Below, in pieces: positions 16,998 to 29,085 of a stretch of 64,000 nucleotides of DNA. The DNA is taken from assembly GCA_903943975.1 (NCBI GenBank), contig CAJAQB010000006.1, positions 1-64,000 of the forward strand, given 5' to 3'. The stretch's first letter is position 1, and the number at the start of each line of letters is the position of its first letter. The notes under the pieces were generated by a model. It made no database searches, had not been told where the DNA came from, and saw only the letters and a program-made list of their open reading frames with translations. The DNA is from Synechococcus lacustris. GTDB lineage: Bacteria > Cyanobacteriota > Cyanobacteriia > PCC-6307 > Cyanobiaceae. Position numbers and translations under genes: made by a program.

Positions 16998-18367
16998 CTG
17001 CCCCCCCCAGCCTCAACGAGCTGCGCCAACGGCTCGTCCAGGGGGTTCCCCCCGGCCAAGCCGATGAGGAGGGCGCCCGGCGCCAATGGTGGGGCGCCCT
17101 GGCGGTGCTGCAGGAGCAACTGCTGGAGCAGGGTTGCGCCGCTGGGCTCTGGCTGGCCGCCCCCCTGCCCGCCCTGCACGAACCAGAACTGTTGCAACGC
17201 TTCCAGGGCTGGATCTGGACGCCGGCCCCCTGGGGCCAACGGCCGCCGGAACTGCCGGGCCACGGGGTAGAGAACGCCCCCCCAGGCCCCCAGCTCTGGT
17301 GCCTACCGCTCGAGGCCAAGGACGGCACCGATCCGCTGTTGATCCTGCTCAGCGGTCAGCTCCAGGTGGCGATGGCCCTGCACGGCGATCGCCAGCGGCG
17401 TCAGCTGCTGGTGCGCTTTGAGCCGGAACTACTGGCGGAATTGTTGCAACTGCTGGGCCACCGCCTCCAACACGACAACCCCTTGGCGGCCCGGGCCCTG
17501 CAACAGCAACTGCAAGCCCTCGGCCCCCTGGCCAACCACCCCCAGGCCGCCGAACGCTTCTGGCCGCGCCTAGCGGAACGGCTGGCGGGGGCAGCCCCCA
17601 GCCTCACCCTGCTCAGCGCCACCACCAGTGCCCATAACCCCGCCGGGGATCAACTGGATCTGCTGGAAGCCCTGGCCCATGAGGTGCGCACCCCCCTGGC
17701 CACGATCCGCACCCTGATCCGTTCGCTACAGCGGCGCCAGGAACTGCCGCCGCTGGTGCAGAAACGCTTGGGCCAGATCGATGCCGAATGCAGTGAACAA
17801 ATCGACCGCTTTGGCCTGATTTTCCATGCGGCCGAATTGCAACGGCGCCCCGCCGGCGATCGGCTGCTGGCCCGCACCGACCTGGCGGCCCTGCTGCCCC
17901 AGCTGAGCCCCACCTGGGAAAGGCAACTGGAACGGCGCCAGCTGCAGCTGGAACTCCTGGTGGCCCAGGGCCTGCCCGCGGTGATGAGCGACCCCGCCCT
18001 ACTGGAAAAAATGCTGGGGGGCTTGATGGACCGCTTCAGCCGCAACCTGCGCCAGGGAACCCTGGTACAGGTGGAACTGCAGGCCGCCGGGGATCGGCTG
18101 AAGCTGCGCTTCAGTAGCAGTGGCCCCAGCCAAGGCCAGCAAACCCCGGGGCCAGGGGCAGCGGTGGGACCAGTGCTCAGCTGGGATCCGGCCACCGGCA
18201 GCCTGCAACTGAGCCCCCAGGCCACCCAGCAGCTGTTCGCCAGCCTGGGGGGGCGCTACACGGAACGGCAGGGCAGCAGCCTCACCCTCTACCTACCGGT
18301 GGCCCCCATTGTTGAAGGCTGTGAAGAGAGCGGCGGCTCTTCAGCTTCTCCCCAACCTCAGTGCTAA
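16994..18367 (+). CDS. degenerate sensor histidine kinase-like protein
   Basis: A 457-aa soluble protein with an N-terminal ~215-residue region of unknown fold and a HisKA dimerisation helix, [20 protein letters not shown], with the phospho-acceptor histidine near residue 229. The ATPase half lacks an N-box asparagine ([17 protein letters not shown]) and has no DxGx[14 protein letters not shown] stands where it should be. Thus autophosphorylation is doubtful. The TTG start overlaps the rodA stop (TTGA). The gene ends 30 nt before psaD, so the psaD promoter must lie within it. Confidence 0.8.
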   Translation: MTAPPSLNELRQRLVQGVPPGQADEEGARRQWWGALAVLQEQLLEQGCAAGLWLAAPLPALHEPELLQRFQGWIWTPAPWGQRPPELPGHGVENAPPGPQLWCLPLEAKDGTDPLLILLSGQLQVAMALHGDRQRRQLLVRFEPELLAELLQLLGHRLQHDNPLAARALQQQLQALGPLANHPQAAERFWPRLAERLAGAAPSLTLLSATTSAHNPAGDQLDLLEALAHEVRTPLATIRTLIRSLQRRQELPPLVQKRLGQIDAECSEQIDRFGLIFHAAELQRRPAGDRLLARTDLAALLPQLSPTWERQLERRQLQLELLVAQGLPAVMSDPALLEKMLGGLMDRFSRNLRQGTLVQVELQAAGDRLKLRFSSSGPSQGQQTPGPGAAVGPVLSWDPATGSLQLSPQATQQLFASLGGRYTERQGSSLTLYLPVAPIVEGCEESGGSSASPQPQC

Positions 18368-18396
18368 CTTCCGGTCAAATCACTTCCTTGGCTTTC

Positions 18397-18831
18397 ATGT
18401 CGACGGCAGGAACCCTCACCGGCCAGCTCCCTGGCTACATCGGTAGCACCGGTGGCTTGCTTAACTCCGCTGAAACCGAGGAAAAGTACGCCATCACCTG
18501 GAGCAGCCCCAACTCCCAGGCTTTTGAGCTGCCCACCGGCGGTGCAGCGATCATGAACGCTGGCGAAAACATCCTTCATTTCGCCCGCAAGGAACAGGCC
18601 TTGGCCCTCGGCACCCAGCTGCGCACCAAGTTCAAGCCCCGCATCGATGATTACAAGATCTATCGCATCTACCCCGGTGGTGACACCGAACTGCTGCACC
18701 CCAAGGATGGCGTGTTCCCCGAGAAGGTGAACGAAGGTCGTTCCTTGGTGGGCCACAACCCCCGCCGCATCGGCCAAAACCCCAACCCTGCCACGATCAA
18801 GTTCAGCGGTCGCAACAGCTTCGACGCCTGA
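18397..18831 (+). CDS. psaD: photosystem I subunit II (ferredoxin-docking)
   Basis: PsaD is the stromal subunit that helps dock ferredoxin on photosystem I. The 144 aa follow the family: [75 protein letters not shown] and [11 protein letters not shown]. The ATG at 18397 ([10 protein letters not shown]) is chosen; the longer frame begins with non-homologous sequence from the kinase gene. A terminator follows, fitting a strongly expressed single-gene unit. Confidence 0.97.
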   Translation: MSTAGTLTGQLPGYIGSTGGLLNSAETEEKYAITWSSPNSQAFELPTGGAAIMNAGENILHFARKEQALALGTQLRTKFKPRIDDYKIYRIYPGGDTELLHPKDGVFPEKVNEGRSLVGHNPRRIGQNPNPATIKFSGRNSFDA

Positions 18832-18856
18832 TCGTTTCAAACCACGTTCTATAAAG

Positions 18857-18881
18857 GCGGGGCTGCGGTCCCGCTTTTTTT
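18857..18881 (+). terminator. intrinsic terminator after psaD
   Basis: GCGGG/CCCGC stem (18857-18861 and 18870-18874) with an 8-nt loop and seven T residues. It ends 28 nt before the trpE ATG. Confidence 0.85.
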
Positions 18882-18909
18882 GTCTGTCGATTTGTCTGCC
18901 GACGCCCCG

Positions 18910-20432
<1,523 letters not shown>

Positions 20433-20436
<4 letters not shown>

Positions 20437-21584
20437 GGGCTGAGTTGCTCAAGGGCTTTGAAGTCGAGATGTTTACCGGTCGCCCCAACGGCACCGTGGT
20501 GGGCTGCTCAACGGCGGCGGCGGCCGCCCTGCCGGGGGTGGTGACCGAACCCGACCAGCGCAACCTCGAATACATCACCCCCCCCGAAGCTGATTACGGC
20601 CGCCAGCTCTGCCATCTGCTCAAACCCCGCCAGCAGTTGCGCCAGTGGCTCCACCAGCGGGGCCTCACCCTGCTGCCCGGCAGCACCCTGAGCCTGGGGG
20701 ACAGCCGTAGTTTCCAACGCTCAGACCCGCAAAACCCTTACCACAGCTTCATTGAGCAGAGCTATGGCACCCGGGTGGTCACCGCCAGTGTGCACATCAA
20801 CCTCGGGCTGAACTCGCCGGAAGAGATCTTTGCCGCCTGCCGCTTATTGCGCTGTGAGGCGGCGCTGCTGCTAGCCCTCAGCGCCAGCTCCCCCTTCCTT
20901 GATGGCCAGGTAAGCGGCGCCCATTCCCAACGCTGGCTGCAGTTTCCGCTCACCCCGGCGCTGGTGCCCCTGTTCCGGGACCACGGCCATTACATCGCCT
21001 GGATGGAAGAGCAATTGGCGGCCGGCAGCATGCGCAATGTGCGCCATCTCTGGAGTTCGGTGCGACCCAATGGCAATGACCGACCCCATGACCTGAACCG
21101 AGTGGAACTGCGCATCTGCGACCTAGTAACAGATCCGATCCAGCTACTGGCGATCACCGCCTATGCCGAACTGCGCCTGCTGCAACTGCTCGACCATGGG
21201 GGCCACGACCCCCTCACGGCCAGCTCGCTGTCGCTGGAACGGCTGGAGGCCCTGGCCGATGCCAACGACCGCGCTGCCGCCCAGGCCAGCCTCGAGGCCC
21301 CATTGCACCACTGGGCAAATGGTGAACAGCTATCTGCCCGCCACTGGCTGGAAGCTCAACTGCAACAGCTCAGTAATTGGGCCGGCCCCGGGGAACTCCA
21401 CGACCGACTGCAACCGCTCGGCCAGCTGCTGGCCGAGGGCAACCAAGCAATGATTTGGCTGGCCCGCCACCGGGCCGGCGAGAGCATTGGTGAGCTGCTT
21501 AGCAGTGGCGCCGCCGCCATGGAAGCCCAGGAACTTGATTTGGTATCCAAGCTCTGCGCCGACAGCGCAGGTTCTTTGGGATGA
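20433..21584 (+). CDS. gshA: glutamate-cysteine ligase, cyanobacterial type
   Basis: A 383-aa enzyme joining glutamate and cysteine in glutathione synthesis. It belongs to the cyanobacterial GshA family; visible conserved parts are [10 protein letters not shown] at the N-terminus, [35 protein letters not shown] and [11 protein letters not shown]. The ATG overlaps the trpE stop and its own stop overlaps the ppc start, so three consecutive genes of unrelated pathways are translationally coupled. Confidence 0.9.
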
Positions 21585-24553
21585 TCATGGGCCCCGCCGC
21601 TCCAGGTCCCCGCATGCAGCCAACGCTGCCCGGCACCGATGCCCTGATCGGTCGCAGAACCCTGCGGCAATTAAACGAGCGGCTGGAGCTGGTGGAGGAC
21701 CTCTGGCGCACGGTGTTGCGCAGTGAATGCCCCCCCGACCAGGCGGAACGGCTGCTGAAATTGAAACAGCTCTGCCGGGAGGAGGAAACCTCCCAGGAGA
21801 TCGTGCGGCTGATCGTGGAGATGGATCTGGCCGAGGCGATCGCCGCCGCCCGGGCTTTTTCCCTTTATTTCCAGCTGGTAAACATCCTCGAGCAGCACAT
21901 CGAGGAAGACAGCTACCTGGCGAGCATGGCCGACGGGGGCCAGGGGGGAAACGAAGCAGCGGAAGGCCCCTTCACACCCCAGCTGGCCAACCACGACGAA
22001 CCAGCCACCTTCCAGCGGTTGTTCCGGCGCCTGCGGGCCCTAAACGTGCCGCCGGGCCTGCTGGAACCGCTGCTGCGGGAACTGGATGTGCGGCTGGTGT
22101 TCACCGCCCACCCCACCGAAATCGTGCGCCACACCGTGCGCCACAAGCAACGGCGGGTGGCCAACCTGATCCAAAAACTGGAAGGGGGCGACCGCGGTTT
22201 CGGACCGATTGAAGATCGCCAGGTGTTGCGTCAACAGCTGGAGGAGGAGATCCGGCTCTGGTGGCGCACCGATGAGTTGCACCAGTTCAAACCATCGGTG
22301 CTCGATGAGGTGGATTACGCCCTGCACTACTTCCAGCAGGTGCTCTTCCAGGCGATGCCGCTGCTGCACGAACGCATCCGCAAGGCCCTAGCCCAGACCT
22401 ACCCGGATGTGACCCCGCCGGAGGATGGCTTCTGCACCTTCGGCTCCTGGGTGGGGGCCGACCGCGATGGCAACCCCTCGGTAACCCCAGACATCACCTG
22501 GCGCACCGCCTGTTATCAGCGGCGGCTGATGCTGGAGAGCTACATCAGTTCCGTGGGCCTGCTGCGCGATCAGCTCAGCATCTCGATGCAATGGAGCCAG
22601 GTGAGTCCGGCGCTGCTGGAGTCCCTGGAGATGGACCGGCTGCGCTTCCCGGAGATCTACGAACGGCTGGCGGCCCGCTACCGGCTTGAGCCTTACCGGC
22701 TCAAGCTTTGCTACACCCTCGAACGGCTGCAGCTCAGCCTGAAGCGCAATGGCCTGCTGGCCGATGCCGGCTGGGAGGCCCCCCTCGATGGCGCCGAATT
22801 GGAGGTGAGCCTTGGCGCCCTCGGCGGCCAGCAGGAACTCCACTACCGCTGCCACCAGGATTTCCGCAGTGACCTGGAACTAATCCGCAACAGCCTGCAG
22901 GTCACTGGCCTCAGCTGTGAACCACTGGAACGGCTGCTCAGCCAGGTGCAGATCTTTGGCTTCTCCCTGGCCTCCCTAGACATCCGCCAGGAGAGCACCC
23001 GCCACAGCGAAGCGCTCACGGAACTAAGCCAATACCTGCAGCTGCCCCTCCCCTACGACCAGATGGATGAGGGCCAACGGGTGGCCTGGTTGCTCCAGGA
23101 ACTGCAAACCCGCCGACCCCTGATTCCCACGGGCCCCCACTGGAGTGCCGCCACCGCCGAAAGTTTTGCGGTATTCCGCATGTTGGAAAGGCTGCAGCAG
23201 GAATTCGGCAACCGCATCTGCCGCACCTATGTGATCTCGATGTGTCACACCCAGTCCGACCTGCTGGAGGTGTTGCTGCTCGCTAAGGAGGCGGGCCTGG
23301 TGGATCCGGTGGAGGGCAGCACCCGCCTGCAGGTGATTCCCCTGTTTGAAACGGTGGAAGATCTCAAATGCGCCCCCCAGGTGATGGGTGGCCTGTTTGA
23401 GGCCCCCTTCTACCGGCGGCTGCTCGAAAACGAGGAGGTGCCCCTCCAGGAAGTGATGCTGGGCTACTCAGACAGCAACAAGGATTCCGGTTTCCTCTCC
23501 AGCAATTGGGAGATCCACCGGGCCCAAATGGCCCTCCAAGCCCTGTGCAGCAGCCATGGCCTCGGCCTGCGCATCTTCCACGGCCGCGGCGGTTCCGTGA
23601 GTCGCGGTGGCGGGCCGGCCTACCAGGCGATCCTGGCCCAACCGAGCGGCACCCTCAGCGGTCGCATCAAGATCACTGAACAGGGGGAGGTGCTTGCCTC
23701 CAAATACGCCCTGCCGGAACTGGCCCTTTACAACCTGGAAACGGTCACCACCGCCGTGCTCCAAAACAGCCTGCTGGCCTCCGACCTGGATGAAACCAAG
23801 AGCTGGAATCAATTGATGGAACGGCTGGCGGGCCGCTCCCGGGTGCACTACCGCGCCCTGGTGCACGACAACCCCGACCTGGTGGATTTCTTCGAGCAGG
23901 TCACACCGATCGAAGAAATCAGCAAGCTGCAAATCAGCTCCAGGCCGGCCCGGCGCCGGCGGGGAAGCCGTGATCTCTCGGCCCTGCGGGCGATTCCCTG
24001 GGTGTTTGGCTGGACCCAGAGCCGTTTCCTGCTGCCCAGCTGGTTTGGGGTAGGGGCAGCCATTAAGGACGAGTTGGATGAGGAGCCCGAGCGGCTGCAA
24101 ATGCTGCGCACCCTTTACCAGCGCTGGCCCTTCTTCCGGATGCTGATCTCCAAGGTGGAGATGACCCTGGCCAAGGTGGACCTGGCCCTGGCCCACCACT
24201 ACGTGCAGGCCCTGGGCAGCCCCGAATCCCGCGAGGCCTTCGAGGGCATCTTTGCGGTGATTGCCGCCGAGTACCAGCTCACCCGGGAGTTGGTGCTGCA
24301 GATCACCGGCCACAAACGCCTGCTCGATGGCGACCCCGGCCTGCAGATTTCCGTGGAGCTGCGCAACCGCACCATCGTGCCGCTCGGCTTCCTGCAGGTG
24401 GCCCTGCTACGGCGGCTGCGCAACCAAACCCGCCAGCCCCCCATGAATGAAACCCAGGGGGAAGACAATCGCACCTACAGCCGCAGTGAATTGCTGCGCG
24501 GTGCCCTGCTCACGATCAATGGCATCGCCGCCGGTCTGCGAAACACCGGATGA
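21581..24553 (+). CDS. ppc: phosphoenolpyruvate carboxylase
   Basis: Carboxylates PEP to oxaloacetate, the anaplerotic entry feeding the TCA cycle and aspartate family. Full length at 990 aa. Catalytic blocks are [14 protein letters not shown] (residues ~165-180), [55 protein letters not shown] and the C-terminal GLRNTG. There is no N-terminal phosphorylation motif of the plant type. The start ATG overlaps the gshA stop; a second ATG two codons later is possible. Confidence 0.97.
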   Translation: MIMGPAAPGPRMQPTLPGTDALIGRRTLRQLNERLELVEDLWRTVLRSECPPDQAERLLKLKQLCREEETSQEIVRLIVEMDLAEAIAAARAFSLYFQLVNILEQHIEEDSYLASMADGGQGGNEAAEGPFTPQLANHDEPATFQRLFRRLRALNVPPGLLEPLLRELDVRLVFTAHPTEIVRHTVRHKQRRVANLIQKLEGGDRGFGPIEDRQVLRQQLEEEIRLWWRTDELHQFKPSVLDEVDYALHYFQQVLFQAMPLLHERIRKALAQTYPDVTPPEDGFCTFGSWVGADRDGNPSVTPDITWRTACYQRRLMLESYISSVGLLRDQLSISMQWSQVSPALLESLEMDRLRFPEIYERLAARYRLEPYRLKLCYTLERLQLSLKRNGLLADAGWEAPLDGAELEVSLGALGGQQELHYRCHQDFRSDLELIRNSLQVTGLSCEPLERLLSQVQIFGFSLASLDIRQESTRHSEALTELSQYLQLPLPYDQMDEGQRVAWLLQELQTRRPLIPTGPHWSAATAESFAVFRMLERLQQEFGNRICRTYVISMCHTQSDLLEVLLLAKEAGLVDPVEGSTRLQVIPLFETVEDLKCAPQVMGGLFEAPFYRRLLENEEVPLQEVMLGYSDSNKDSGFLSSNWEIHRAQMALQALCSSHGLGLRIFHGRGGSVSRGGGPAYQAILAQPSGTLSGRIKITEQGEVLASKYALPELALYNLETVTTAVLQNSLLASDLDETKSWNQLMERLAGRSRVHYRALVHDNPDLVDFFEQVTPIEEISKLQISSRPARRRRGSRDLSALRAIPWVFGWTQSRFLLPSWFGVGAAIKDELDEEPERLQMLRTLYQRWPFFRMLISKVEMTLAKVDLALAHHYVQALGSPESREAFEGIFAVIAAEYQLTRELVLQITGHKRLLDGDPGLQISVELRNRTIVPLGFLQVALLRRLRNQTRQPPMNETQGEDNRTYSRSELLRGALLTINGIAAGLRNTG

Positions 24554-25005
24554 TGCCCTACTTCCGCAGCCAGCCGCCGCCGCCGCGGCTGCCCCAGGGC
24601 TATGGCCTCAGCTGCGAAGACCTGCCGGTAAATGCTGAAGCGGTGAATGCCCTGCTGCAGCGCTGTGGCGCCCCGGCCCGGCCCGATGGGCGGATTGCCC
24701 TGGCCCTGGAACGCAGCGCCTGGACCATGCGACTAGAGCGGGAAAATCAACTGGTGGGCTTCCTACGGATCACCAGCGACCAGGCCCTAAATGCCAACCT
24801 CTGGGACCTGGCCGTGTTGCCAGAGGAACCCCAGCGGGAAAAGCTCCTAGCCGTGCTGGTGCACGCCGCCCTTTGCCGCCTGCGCAAGGAGCTGCCGGGC
24901 TGCAGCATTTCCCTGGCGGCGGTGCCGGAGGCCCTGCCGGTGCTGGAAACCTATGGCTTTATTACCGACCCCAATGGCATTCGCGCCATGGGGTTGAACC
25001 TCTAG
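24550..25005 (+). CDS. GNAT-family N-acetyltransferase (putative)
   Basis: A 151-aa protein with the GNAT layout: an N-terminal strand-helix region, [25 protein letters not shown] (beta-4 and catalytic site), a helix after [12 protein letters not shown], and LPVLETYGF matching the C-terminal YxxxGF motif. The acetyl-CoA loop is weak, and the substrate is unknown. It is coupled to ppc by an ATGA overlap and is the last gene of the trpE-gshA-ppc run. Confidence 0.75.
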   Translation: MMPYFRSQPPPPRLPQGYGLSCEDLPVNAEAVNALLQRCGAPARPDGRIALALERSAWTMRLERENQLVGFLRITSDQALNANLWDLAVLPEEPQREKLLAVLVHAALCRLRKELPGCSISLAAVPEALPVLETYGFITDPNGIRAMGLNL

Positions 25006-25050
25006 GCAGATCAGCAAATTGATCCAACCAAGGGCTCGGGTTTGAGGGAA

Positions 25051-25124
25051 CGAGCATGGAGGGACTCGAACCCCCGACTTTCAGAACCGGAATCTGACGC
25101 TCTATCCAACTGAGCTACATGCCC
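25051..25124 (-). tRNA. trnR: tRNA-Arg (anticodon CCG)
   Basis: A 74-nt cloverleaf. Acceptor stem GGGCATG pairs with CATGCTC (one G-T), the D-arm has AGCTCAGTTGGATAGAGC, the anticodon loop is TTCCGGT with CCG, and the T-arm carries GTTCGAGTC. No CCA is encoded. Confidence 0.95.
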
Positions 25125-25128
25125 TCAG

Positions 25129-26271
25129 TTGCGTAGCTTAGCTGGGCAGCGGGCCAGCCCCATCCTTCTCCATCGCCTGGAGCTCAACGCCTTCCGCAAC
25201 TACAGCCACCTGCAGCTGGAGTTGGTCGCCCCACGGCTGCTGGTGCTTGGCAACAACGGCGAGGGCAAATCAAACCTGCTCGAGGCCGTGGAACTGCTGG
25301 GCAGCCTGCGCTCCCACCGCTGCAGCAACGACAAAGACATCATCCAGCGGGGCGCGTCCCGCAGCCGGCTGCGGGCCCTGGTGGGCGCCGATCGGGGCGA
25401 CGAACTAACCCTGGAACTGCGCCAGCAGGGGGGCCGCTGGGCCCAGCGCAATGGCAAAACCCTGGAGCGCCAGGCCGACCTGATCGGGCCCCTGCGCTGT
25501 GTGGGCTTCAGCGCCCTCGACCTGGAGCTGGTGCGCGGCGAACCCTCCCTGCGGCGCCATTGGCTCGACCGGGTGGTGCAACAGCTGGAGCCCGTTTACG
25601 GCGAACTGCTCAGCCGCCACGGCCGCCTGCTGCGCCAACGCTCCCAGCTGTTGCGCCGGCCGGGACCCGGCCTGGAGGAACTGCTGGATGCCTTTGACCT
25701 GCAGCTGGCCCTGGTGGGCACCCGGCTGCATCGCCGCCGCCACAGGGCCCTGCGCCGGCTGGAACCCCTGGCCGCCCCCTGGCAACAACGGCTCAGCGGC
25801 GGCCGCGAACACCTGGAACTGCGCTATCTGGCCGGCAGTGTGCTGGCGGAACCAGAAGACGAACAGGGCTGGCAGGAGAGCCTGCTGCTGCAGCTGAAGG
25901 AACAACGGCAGCAGGAACGGCAGCTGGGCCACTGCGGCGTTGGCCCCCAGCGCGACGATGTCGCCCTGCTGCTGGGGGGGGAACCGGCCAGGCGCCTGGG
26001 CTCTGCGGGCCAACAACGCTGCCTGGTGCTGGCCCTGAAATTGGCGGAACTGGAGCTGGTGCGCCAGGTGAGCGGCATTGCCCCGCTGCTGCTGCTCGAC
26101 GACGTGCTCGCCGAACTGGATCCCCAGCGCCAGCAACTGCTGCTGGAGGCCATTGGCGAAGGACACCAGTGCCTGGTGAGCGCCACCCACCTGCAGAGCT
26201 GCGTGAGCGACTGGCGCCACCGGGCCCAGCTGGTGCAGATCAGAGCTGGCGCGATTGAGCCGGGGGATTAA
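25129..26271 (+). CDS. recF: DNA replication/repair protein RecF
   Basis: A 380-aa SMC-like ATPase that loads RecA at gaps through RecO/RecR. ABC-type motifs: Walker [17 protein letters not shown] near residue 40, signature [18 protein letters not shown] near residue 290, and Walker [13 protein letters not shown]. No ATG exists in the upstream part; the best start is a TTG at 25129, only five bases from the tRNA-Arg end on the other strand. Its 3' end overlaps a short minus-strand ORF by 32 bp. Confidence 0.93.
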   Translation: MRSLAGQRASPILLHRLELNAFRNYSHLQLELVAPRLLVLGNNGEGKSNLLEAVELLGSLRSHRCSNDKDIIQRGASRSRLRALVGADRGDELTLELRQQGGRWAQRNGKTLERQADLIGPLRCVGFSALDLELVRGEPSLRRHWLDRVVQQLEPVYGELLSRHGRLLRQRSQLLRRPGPGLEELLDAFDLQLALVGTRLHRRRHRALRRLEPLAAPWQQRLSGGREHLELRYLAGSVLAEPEDEQGWQESLLLQLKEQRQQERQLGHCGVGPQRDDVALLLGGEPARRLGSAGQQRCLVLALKLAELELVRQVSGIAPLLLLDDVLAELDPQRQQLLLEAIGEGHQCLVSATHLQSCVSDWRHRAQLVQIRAGAIEPGD

Positions 26272-26449
26272 CAAGCCGCTGGGGGGGCTTAGGGCCCGAG
26301 AGGCCGAGGAAAGCCAGCACGGTGCCCCCAATGGCCACGGCCACCACCAGAAGGATCAGCAACAGTTCACCCACCGTGAGACCGGAGGAGGGGGCCCGCC
26401 GCTGCCGAGCCAAGGCCTGCAGGCATTGAGAAGACAACAAAACCAACAA
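26240..26449 (-). CDS. small membrane protein with pilin-like N-terminus, 69 aa
   Basis: After a basic leader (QRRAPSSG) there is [19 protein letters not shown], which has the shape of a type IV prepilin cleavage site: glycine, hydrophobic residue, threonine, and glutamate at position +5 of a hydrophobic helix. The mature part would be only about 45 aa with a proline-rich tail ([18 protein letters not shown]). It could equally be an unrelated single-pass membrane peptide. It starts 45 bp from the divergent speD gene. Confidence 0.5.
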   Translation of the reverse strand: MLVLLSSQCLQALARQRRAPSSGLTVGELLLILLVVAVAIGGTVLAFLGLSGPKPPQRLVNPPAQSRQL

Positions 26450-26494
26450 GTGCCACTGGTGGGGCTAAGGTTAGGAGCTGTTTTGCCCGATTCA

Positions 26495-26950
26495 ATGGCC
26501 GAAGCCCTCTGTCTGCACCCTGATCCAGGACGTCCTGAAATTGCTTCCCAGGAGACCATCTCCACGGACATGGTGGGCAAACACTGCATTCTCGAGCTCT
26601 ACGACTGTGATTCCAGTCGACTCGACGACGAAGCATTTCTCAGGGACGCCATCACCGCAGCAGCCAAGCGAGCTGGCGCCACCCTTCTCAATCTCATCAC
26701 CCACCGCTTTGAACCCCAAGGGGTTACAGGCTTAGCCCTGCTGGCTGAGTCCCACATCTCGATCCACACCTGGCCGGAATCCGGCTATGCCGCTGTGGAT
26801 GTATTCACCTGTGGGGATCACACCATGCCGGAGCGGGCCTGTGCTGTGCTGAGCGAGGAACTGGGATCTACCCGGCAAAACCTGCGAAGTTTCCGCCGCC
26901 GCACCCCTTCAACCGTGGCGGAGGCCCAGCGGGAACCAATCGGGGTCTAA
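26495..26950 (+). CDS. speD: S-adenosylmethionine decarboxylase proenzyme
   Basis: Makes decarboxylated SAM for aminopropyl transfer in polyamine synthesis. The proenzyme of 151 aa self-cleaves to create a pyruvoyl group at the serine in [14 protein letters not shown]; other conserved parts are [26 protein letters not shown] and [16 protein letters not shown]. The ATG at 26495 gives an N-terminal extension of about 26 residues before the conserved core, longer than compact bacterial SpeD. Its stop overlaps the convergent larE end by 4 bp. Confidence 0.93.
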   Translation: MAEALCLHPDPGRPEIASQETISTDMVGKHCILELYDCDSSRLDDEAFLRDAITAAAKRAGATLLNLITHRFEPQGVTGLALLAESHISIHTWPESGYAAVDVFTCGDHTMPERACAVLSEELGSTRQNLRSFRRRTPSTVAEAQREPIGV

Positions 26951-27837
26951 GTCCTAGGGCTTTGATCGCCGCGAACCTGATCGCCGAGGGACCTGTTGAG
27001 CTTTCCACTCACCAGGCCCTCGAGGTCAAGGCTCACGGCCGTAAATCCCTGGTCCAGGAAGACCGCCACCAGCTGCTGGCGGTCTATGGCCTGGAAAAAC
27101 CCATCAAGGGCTGCAACCGGCAACTCAATCCGGGCGGTTTCCCCCTGGCTGCGCACCCGCAGCTCGGGATAACCCCGCTCCCGCAACCACTGTTCCACTC
27201 GGGCCACCCGCCCGAGCCGGGCAGCACTAATTTCTTCCCCATAGGGAAAACGCGAGGCCAGGCAGGGCTGGGCCGGCTTATCCCACCAGGGGAAGCCCAG
27301 GGCCCTGGAAAGTTCCCGCACCCCCTGTTTATTGATGCCGCAAAGCACCAGCGGCGATAGCACCCCCAGTTCCTGGGCAGCCCGGATCCCGGGCCGATGC
27401 TCCCCCAGGTCATCAAGATTTACCCCGTCCAGCACCTGGGTGGCCCCTGCCGCCAGGGGCACCAGCAAGCTGTGCAATTCCCGTTTGCAGGCATAGCAAC
27501 GGTCTGCGGGATTGTTGGCATAGGCCGGATCCGCCAGTTCTTCGGTGGCCAGCTCCCGATGGCGCAGCCCCAGCCAGCCGGCCTGCCAACGGGCTTCCGC
27601 CAATAGATGCGGTGCCAGCGCTGGGGAAACCCCAGTTACGGCTTCCGCCTGGTCCCCCAGCTGCTCGGCGGCCAGGGCCGCCACCAGGCTGCTATCGACC
27701 CCACCGGAATAGGCCACCAGCACCGTCCCATAGCTGCAGATCAAGGCCCGCAACTGGCCCAACTGCTGCAAACGCTCCGCCGTGAGCGTCTCGCCGAGGG
27801 GATGCCAGGGGCGGGGATCGGTAACCGGCAGGACCAC
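26947..27837 (-). CDS. larE: LarE-family ATP-dependent sulfur transferase
   Basis: A 296-aa PP-loop protein. In lactate racemase cofactor synthesis LarE donates its own cysteine sulfur to the nickel-pincer precursor. The PP-loop [20 protein letters not shown] is near residue 40; [10 protein letters not shown] and [17 protein letters not shown] carry conserved cysteines, the latter being the sulfur-donor position in LarE. The start is a GTG ([10 protein letters not shown]). No larA, larB or larC is in the window, so the biological substrate is open. Confidence 0.82.
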   Translation of the reverse strand: MVLPVTDPRPWHPLGETLTAERLQQLGQLRALICSYGTVLVAYSGGVDSSLVAALAAEQLGDQAEAVTGVSPALAPHLLAEARWQAGWLGLRHRELATEELADPAYANNPADRCYACKRELHSLLVPLAAGATQVLDGVNLDDLGEHRPGIRAAQELGVLSPLVLCGINKQGVRELSRALGFPWWDKPAQPCLASRFPYGEEISAARLGRVARVEQWLRERGYPELRVRSQGETARIELPVAALDGFFQAIDRQQLVAVFLDQGFTAVSLDLEGLVSGKLNRSLGDQVRGDQSPRT

Positions 27838-27910
27838 ACAAAACCATGCTTGTAGATAACGCTATCCAGCCTCGATACAATCCGGCAACCACGCTTGGAT
27901 ACCAATCCCC

Positions 27911-29053
27911 ATGACCACCTCCAGCGGTCGTGGCATCGGCATCCGCACCGCCGCCGGCAGCGATGAACGCAGCCACGGCCAACTGCATGTTTACGACGGC
28001 GATGGCAAGGGCAAAAGCCAGGCGGCCCTAGGGGTGGTGCTGCGCACCATTGGCCTGGGCATCTGCGAAAAGAAACGCACCCGGGTGTTACTGATTCGGT
28101 TTCTCAAGGGTCCTGGCCGCGCCTACGCCGAAGACGCCGCCATCGAAGCCCTGCAGCAGGGGTTCCCCCACCTGATTGATCAGGTGCGCACCGGCCGGGC
28201 TGATTTCTTTACCGCCGAAGAGGTAACCCGTTTTGATCGCCAGGAGGCCCAACGGGGTTGGGACATCGCCCGGGGGGCCCTCGCCAGTGCCCTCTATTCA
28301 GTGGTGGTGCTCGATGAGTTGAATCCCGTACTCGACCTGGGCCTGCTCGATGAAGCCGAGGTGGTGCGCACCCTGGCCGCTAAACCGCCGGGATTGGAGG
28401 TGATTGCCACCGGTCGGGGGGCGCCCAGGGCCCTGGTGAACCTGGCGGATCTGCATTCAGAAATGCGCGCCCACCAACACGCCAGCGCCGCTGACATCGG
28501 TGTTGAAGGCATCGAGATCTACACGGGGGAAGGCAAGGGCAAATCCACCAGCGCCCTGGGCAAAGCCCTGCAGGCGATCGGCAAGGGCATCAGCCAAGAC
28601 AAGAGCCACCGGGTCTTGATCCTGCAGTGGCTAAAGGGGGGGAGCGGCTACACGGAAGACAGCGCCATCGCCGCCCTGCGCGAGAGCTATCCCCACCTGG
28701 TGGATCACCTGCGTTCCGGTCGCGACGCGATCGTTTGGCGGGGTCAGCAACAACCGATCGACTATGTGGAAGCGGAACGGGCCTGGGAAATCGCCCGGGC
28801 GGCCATCGACAGCGGCCTCTACAAAACCGTGATCCTCGATGAGCTCAATCCCACCGTGGACCTCGAACTGCTGCCGGTGGAACCAATCGTGCAAACCCTG
28901 CTGCGCAAACCCCGCGAAACGGAAGTGATCATCACCGGCCGCTGCAAAAATCCCCCCGCCTATTTCGACCTGGCCAGCGTCCACTCCGAAATGGTCTGCC
29001 ACAAGCACTACGCCGAACGGGGTGTGGACCTCAAGCGCGGCGTGGATTACTGA
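27911..29053 (+). CDS. tandem-domain cob(I)alamin adenosyltransferase-like protein
   Basis: 380 aa made of two copies of the CobO/BtuR fold. Domain 1 has P-loop DGDGKGKSQAALG (residues ~29-41) and VVVLDELNPVLDLGLL; domain 2 has TGEGKGKSTSALG (residues ~205-217) and VILDELNPTVDLELL. Each copy also has a FLKG/WLKGG motif, a PHLID/PHLVD motif and a LHSEM/VHSEM motif. The normal enzyme (about 180 aa) transfers adenosyl from ATP to corrinoid cobalt. Both domains keep the P-loop lysine, but the usual GKTT is GKSQ in domain 1 and GKST in domain 2. Confidence 0.85.
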   Translation: MTTSSGRGIGIRTAAGSDERSHGQLHVYDGDGKGKSQAALGVVLRTIGLGICEKKRTRVLLIRFLKGPGRAYAEDAAIEALQQGFPHLIDQVRTGRADFFTAEEVTRFDRQEAQRGWDIARGALASALYSVVVLDELNPVLDLGLLDEAEVVRTLAAKPPGLEVIATGRGAPRALVNLADLHSEMRAHQHASAADIGVEGIEIYTGEGKGKSTSALGKALQAIGKGISQDKSHRVLILQWLKGGSGYTEDSAIAALRESYPHLVDHLRSGRDAIVWRGQQQPIDYVEAERAWEIARAAIDSGLYKTVILDELNPTVDLELLPVEPIVQTLLRKPRETEVIITGRCKNPPAYFDLASVHSEMVCHKHYAERGVDLKRGVDY

Positions 29054-29058
29054 GCGTT

Positions 29059-29076
29059 CTGGACTACTGAGTCCAG
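29059..29076. terminator. hairpin between convergent genes
   Basis: A perfect 7-bp inverted repeat CTGGACT/AGTCCAG with a 4-nt ACTG loop lies in the 32-bp gap between the adenosyltransferase gene and the convergent L,D-transpeptidase gene. It has no T-tract on either side, so it may be a weak bidirectional terminator or 3'-end stabiliser. Confidence 0.5.
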
Positions 29077-29085
29077 AGGCGAGAC

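Noticed and set aside
23468-24313. 281-codon ORF antisense to ppc
   Set aside because: Mirror of strong GC-rich codon bias in ppc; sequence is His/Gln/Gly-rich with no family likeness.
25405-26331. 308-codon ORF antisense to recF
   Set aside because: Gln/Leu/Ala-rich shadow of a conserved gene; no start context and no recognisable motif.
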